Of a stretch of 7,609 bases of DNA, positions 6,185 to 7,609 are shown in pieces; the stretch's first letter is position 1; the number at the start of each line of letters is the position of its first letter. The translations under genes were made by a program, and so were the position numbers. This DNA is from Archaeoglobi archaeon (lineage in GTDB: Archaea; Halobacteriota; Archaeoglobi; Archaeoglobales; Archaeoglobaceae). The notes under the pieces are model-generated. The model made no database searches, had not been told where the DNA came from, and saw only the letters and a list, made by a program, of their open reading frames with translations. The stretch covers positions 1 through 7,609 of the forward strand of contig JAPDIT010000016.1 in NCBI GenBank assembly GCA_029259455.1. The letters run 5' to 3'.

Positions 6185-6415
6185 ATGTACAGGCTGAAAC
6201 TCGTAATTGATGAAGTGAGGGGAAAATGCTACGCCAGCTACGAAAAGGGAGACACAATCGAAGTTGAAGACCCGATTATAAAGGGCAAGCTCTGCATACA
6301 CGCTCTGTCGGCCTTGATTCCATACTTCACAGCATCTTACAGAGAGACATCATCGGACGACTGGATAAATGCCGTTGAATACCTTCAGTGCCTGATCGGG
6401 AAAATGCAGATTTAG
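6185..6415 (+). CDS. TIGR04076-like small protein of unknown function
   Basis: This is a 76-residue soluble protein. Its pattern fits the small TIGR04076 family as I recall it: an N-terminal strand, then EVRGKC (10-15), EKGDTIEVED (20-29), a central G-K-L-C-I-H-A-L segment (34-41), L-I-P-Y (44-47), and a final cysteine in the last strand region (69). Cysteines are at 15, 37 and 69, so metal or cluster binding is possible but not shown. It has no signal peptide or membrane helix. The start at ATG 6185 has no ribosome binding site and sits about 27 nt from a TATA-like element, so it is probably leaderless. Only 15 nt separate it from the deacylase-like gene, so the two are likely co-transcribed. 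The biological role is unknown. Confidence 0.7.
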   Translation: MYRLKLVIDEVRGKCYASYEKGDTIEVEDPIIKGKLCIHALSALIPYFTASYRETSSDDWINAVEYLQCLIGKMQI

Positions 6416-6430
6416 AATTATCAGGGAAAA

Positions 6431-6880
6431 ATGAAGGGTGTAGAGTGGCTCAGGAATTACATCATGGAGGAGGGCATTGATGCAAAGATCATAGAAGTCG
6501 GAAAAGCTTCAACTGTTAAAGAGGCAGCGGAAGAACTTGAATGCAGTAAGAGGCAGATAGTAAAATCCATCGTCCTTGTTGCAGAAAATGAAGCTGTAAT
6601 TGCAATCGTTGACGGCACGTCGTCTGTTGACTTAAAGAGGGTTGAAAAGCTGGTCGGAAAGGATGTGAGAGTCGCTGGTAGGGAAGAAGTGTTGAATTTA
6701 ACCGGATTTCCAGCTGGCGGTGTTCCGCCCGTGGGGCATAACTGCAAGGTAATCCTGGATGAAAGAGTTCTCAAGAACGAGAGAGTTTACGGCGGTGGAG
6801 GAGATGAAAATCATCTGCTTCTGATCTCCCCCTCCGAGATCGTGAGGGATGGAGTAATCGTGGCGAGGATAAGGAAGTGA
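6431..6880 (+). CDS. YbaK/ProX-type aminoacyl-tRNA deacylase-like protein
   Basis: This is a 149-residue cytoplasmic protein of the YbaK/EbsC/ProX-like fold, whose members hydrolyse wrongly charged aminoacyl-tRNAs such as Cys-tRNAPro or Ala-tRNAPro. Visible hallmarks are Q-I-V-K-S-I-V (42-48) with the invariant lysine K45, GTSSVDLKRVEKLVG in the middle (Gly-Thr-x-x-Val-Asp followed by a Lys-rich helix), and GGVPPVGH (96-103), the glycine-rich catalytic loop of the family. Its length is normal for a free-standing editing domain. Only a weak ribosome binding site (AGGGA, 6423-6427) precedes ATG 6431. Translation may partly depend on the gene 15 nt upstream, with which it probably forms an operon. 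The amino acid specificity cannot be read from the sequence. Confidence 0.85.
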   Translation: MKGVEWLRNYIMEEGIDAKIIEVGKASTVKEAAEELECSKRQIVKSIVLVAENEAVIAIVDGTSSVDLKRVEKLVGKDVRVAGREEVLNLTGFPAGGVPPVGHNCKVILDERVLKNERVYGGGGDENHLLLISPSEIVRDGVIVARIRK

Positions 6881-7082
6881 TTAGGTTGGCAGTCTCAGAA
6901 CATAATTGAACTGCGTCTACGGAAGTAGCTAGACTCGTAAGGTTGGATTTTAGCTCCCCCATGAAAGCTTCCAAATTAGTCGAGGCTAAAAAGGGAATGA
7001 TATCGTCGAAGTTAAGTTTTTAAGGCTGAATGGCAGCATGAATGGTAAAGTGGAAATCAGGGTTGTATGCTCGACGAGTTAG
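6877..7082 (+). pseudogene. Fragmented coding-like stretch, unidentified, after the deacylase gene
   Basis: The gap between the deacylase-like gene and the winged-helix remnant has no intact gene, but two frames look like protein. A GTG at 6877 overlaps the deacylase stop (GTGA) and opens a frame stopped by TGA at 6907-6909. The same frame then reads TEVARLVRLDFSSPMKASKL and onward from about 6919 to the A-run at 6988-6992. Changing frame by one base there continues with KGNDIVEVKFLRLNGSM, NGKVEIRVVCSTS and TAG at 7080-7082. A strand-helix-hairpin pattern of this size loosely recalls Pcc1-like proteins, but I do not assign it. The lesions (one stop, one single-base loss) suggest decay. It could instead be the 5' part of the following broken gene. 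Confidence 0.35.
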
Positions 7083-7487
7083 AGCTGCTCAAAGCTTTCA
7101 GGAAGACAGGAAGCCGATTGAAGTTTACAGTTCAGGAAACTGGAACTTTTCAAGAGCCACCTTCTAAGAAGGCTGGACAGGCTCAAAAGGCAGGGGCTTC
7201 TGGAATGGAGAAATGGGAGGGCGAGAATAACCGAGAGAGGAGAGGAGCTGCTTAGCCTTTTTGATTCAGGATTTGCTGAGAAATCGAAAGCTTTGACTAG
7301 AAGGAAAACGGCTCAGGAAACAAGGAAAAATTTCTGCGTAATCGAATCTGACGAATTAAAGCAGCTTGACAGCTTTATCTACATCCCCTATCCCTCAGCC
7401 TCCTACATCCTGAAAACACTCCTGCTTTACGCCGGCATTCCCACAAAAGGTCTTTCAACAAATGCCGAGAAGTTCAAAGCTCTCTAA
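7067..7487 (+). pseudogene. Winged-helix DNA-binding protein broken by two single-base losses
   Basis: Three successive frames give one coherent protein of about 140 residues. The first begins at ATG 7067 with MLDELELLKAFRKTG (to about 7110). The second continues KPIEVYSSGNWNFSRAT (7111-7161). The third continues LLRRLDRLKRQGLLEW, RNGRARITERGEELLSLF and on to a TAA at 7485-7487, ending SASYILKTLLLYAGIPTKG and a short tail. The joined sequence has the layout of a winged helix: first helix, short second helix, recognition helix (about SRATLLRRLDRLKRQG), wing (LLEWRNGRARITERG), then a C-terminal extension. Each switch needs one missing base, next to GG (7109-7110) and CC (7160-7161). Without repair, the first frame runs on as a low-complexity basic tail to TAG at 7253-7255. 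It is either a true pseudogene or two assembly errors. The family is not recognised. Confidence 0.6.
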
Positions 7488-7500
7488 GGTCTTCTCCACA

Positions 7501-7608
7501 TCACCACTCTGATAACCTCTGAATAACTCTCTTTTCCCTGAAACCAAGATTAATCGTCATCCCTGTTAACAGGACAGAAAGAGAGCACTTCTTTCTCACA
7601 GGTTCGAA
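7501..7608 (-). CDS. Possible C-terminal end of a convergent gene (runs off right edge)
   Basis: On the minus strand a frame is open from the window edge to TGA at 7501-7503, giving 35 residues that include LLTGMTINLGFREKRVIQRL and end SEW. It would converge on the winged-helix remnant with a 13-nt gap. An open stretch this short can arise by chance and no family is recognised, so this is only a possibility. Confidence 0.25.
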   Translation of the reverse strand, partial: FEPVRKKCSLSVLLTGMTINLGFREKRVIQRLSEW

Positions 7609-7609
7609 A

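Noticed and set aside
7042..7167. Frame from ATG 7042 (MVKWKSGLYARRV...) as the start of the winged-helix protein
   Set aside because: It enters the KPIEVYSS segment without a shift, but its N-terminus is Arg-rich and not helix-like. MLDELELLKAFRKTG from ATG 7067 fits a first helix better. It is kept only as an outside alternative.
7109..7255. Tail of the frame opened at ATG 7067, running to TAG at 7253-7255, as a real protein end
   Set aside because: After residue ~15 it becomes a low-complexity basic/Gly/Glu string, while another frame holds a clear recognition helix and wing. This is out-of-frame reading.
7562..7573. Perfect 12-bp palindrome CCTGTTAACAGG
   Set aside because: About two perfect 12-bp palindromes are expected by chance in 7.6 kb, and it does not sit at a promoter.
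1..7609. CRISPR arrays, insertion sequences, tRNA or rRNA genes
   Set aside because: No spaced direct repeats, transposase motifs, terminal inverted repeats or cloverleaf-like segments were seen. The only tandem repeat is the 17-bp pair at 151-184.

Overview
The window looks like chromosomal DNA from a hyperthermophilic euryarchaeon, probably of the Archaeoglobus/Geoglobus/Ferroglobus type. The reasons are archaeal BRE/TATA-like promoters, GGTGA/GGAGG ribosome binding sites alongside leaderless starts, Arg codons dominated by AGA/AGG with frequent ATA for Ile, roughly balanced base composition, and typically archaeal families (TrmB regulator, COG1361 S-layer-like protein, HAE3-type RND permease, short geranylgeranyl-reductase-like flavoprotein). 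The genus is inferred from style, not proven.

Layout. Positions 1-126 (minus) hold the 5' end of a small protein that runs off the left edge. It is separated from the first plus-strand gene by an AT-rich intergenic stretch with a perfect 17-bp tandem duplication (151-184) and an 8-codon mini-ORF behind a strong ribosome binding site. At 317-1264 (plus) lies a short FAD-dependent geranylgeranyl-reductase-family protein. It converges on, and overlaps by 48 nt, a TrmB-type regulator (1217-1945, minus). The regulator is divergent from a two-gene transporter operon and shares a 60-bp promoter region with it: a membrane-anchored S-layer-like (COG1361) ectodomain protein with a striking methionine-rich insert (2006-3880), then a 12-TM MMPL/RND permease (3877-6144) that starts inside the stop codon of its partner. 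A separate, probably leaderless unit follows: a TIGR04076-like small protein (6185-6415) and a YbaK-type aminoacyl-tRNA deacylase-like protein (6431-6880). From about 6880 to 7490 the DNA still looks coding, but only as fragments that jump between frames. The best-preserved part is a winged-helix DNA-binding protein broken by two single-base losses. The last ~110 bp may hold the 3' end of a convergent minus-strand gene.

How the genes may work together. The core is a locally regulated transporter: a TrmB-type sensor, an exported adaptor-like protein with repeated beta-sandwich domains, and an RND pump. The pump substrate cannot be read from the sequence. The neighbouring flavoprotein of an isoprenoid-reductase family and the methionine-rich extracytoplasmic segment suggest a hydrophobic or lipid-like ligand, or a soft metal, but this is inference. 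No mobile element, CRISPR array, rRNA or tRNA was seen.
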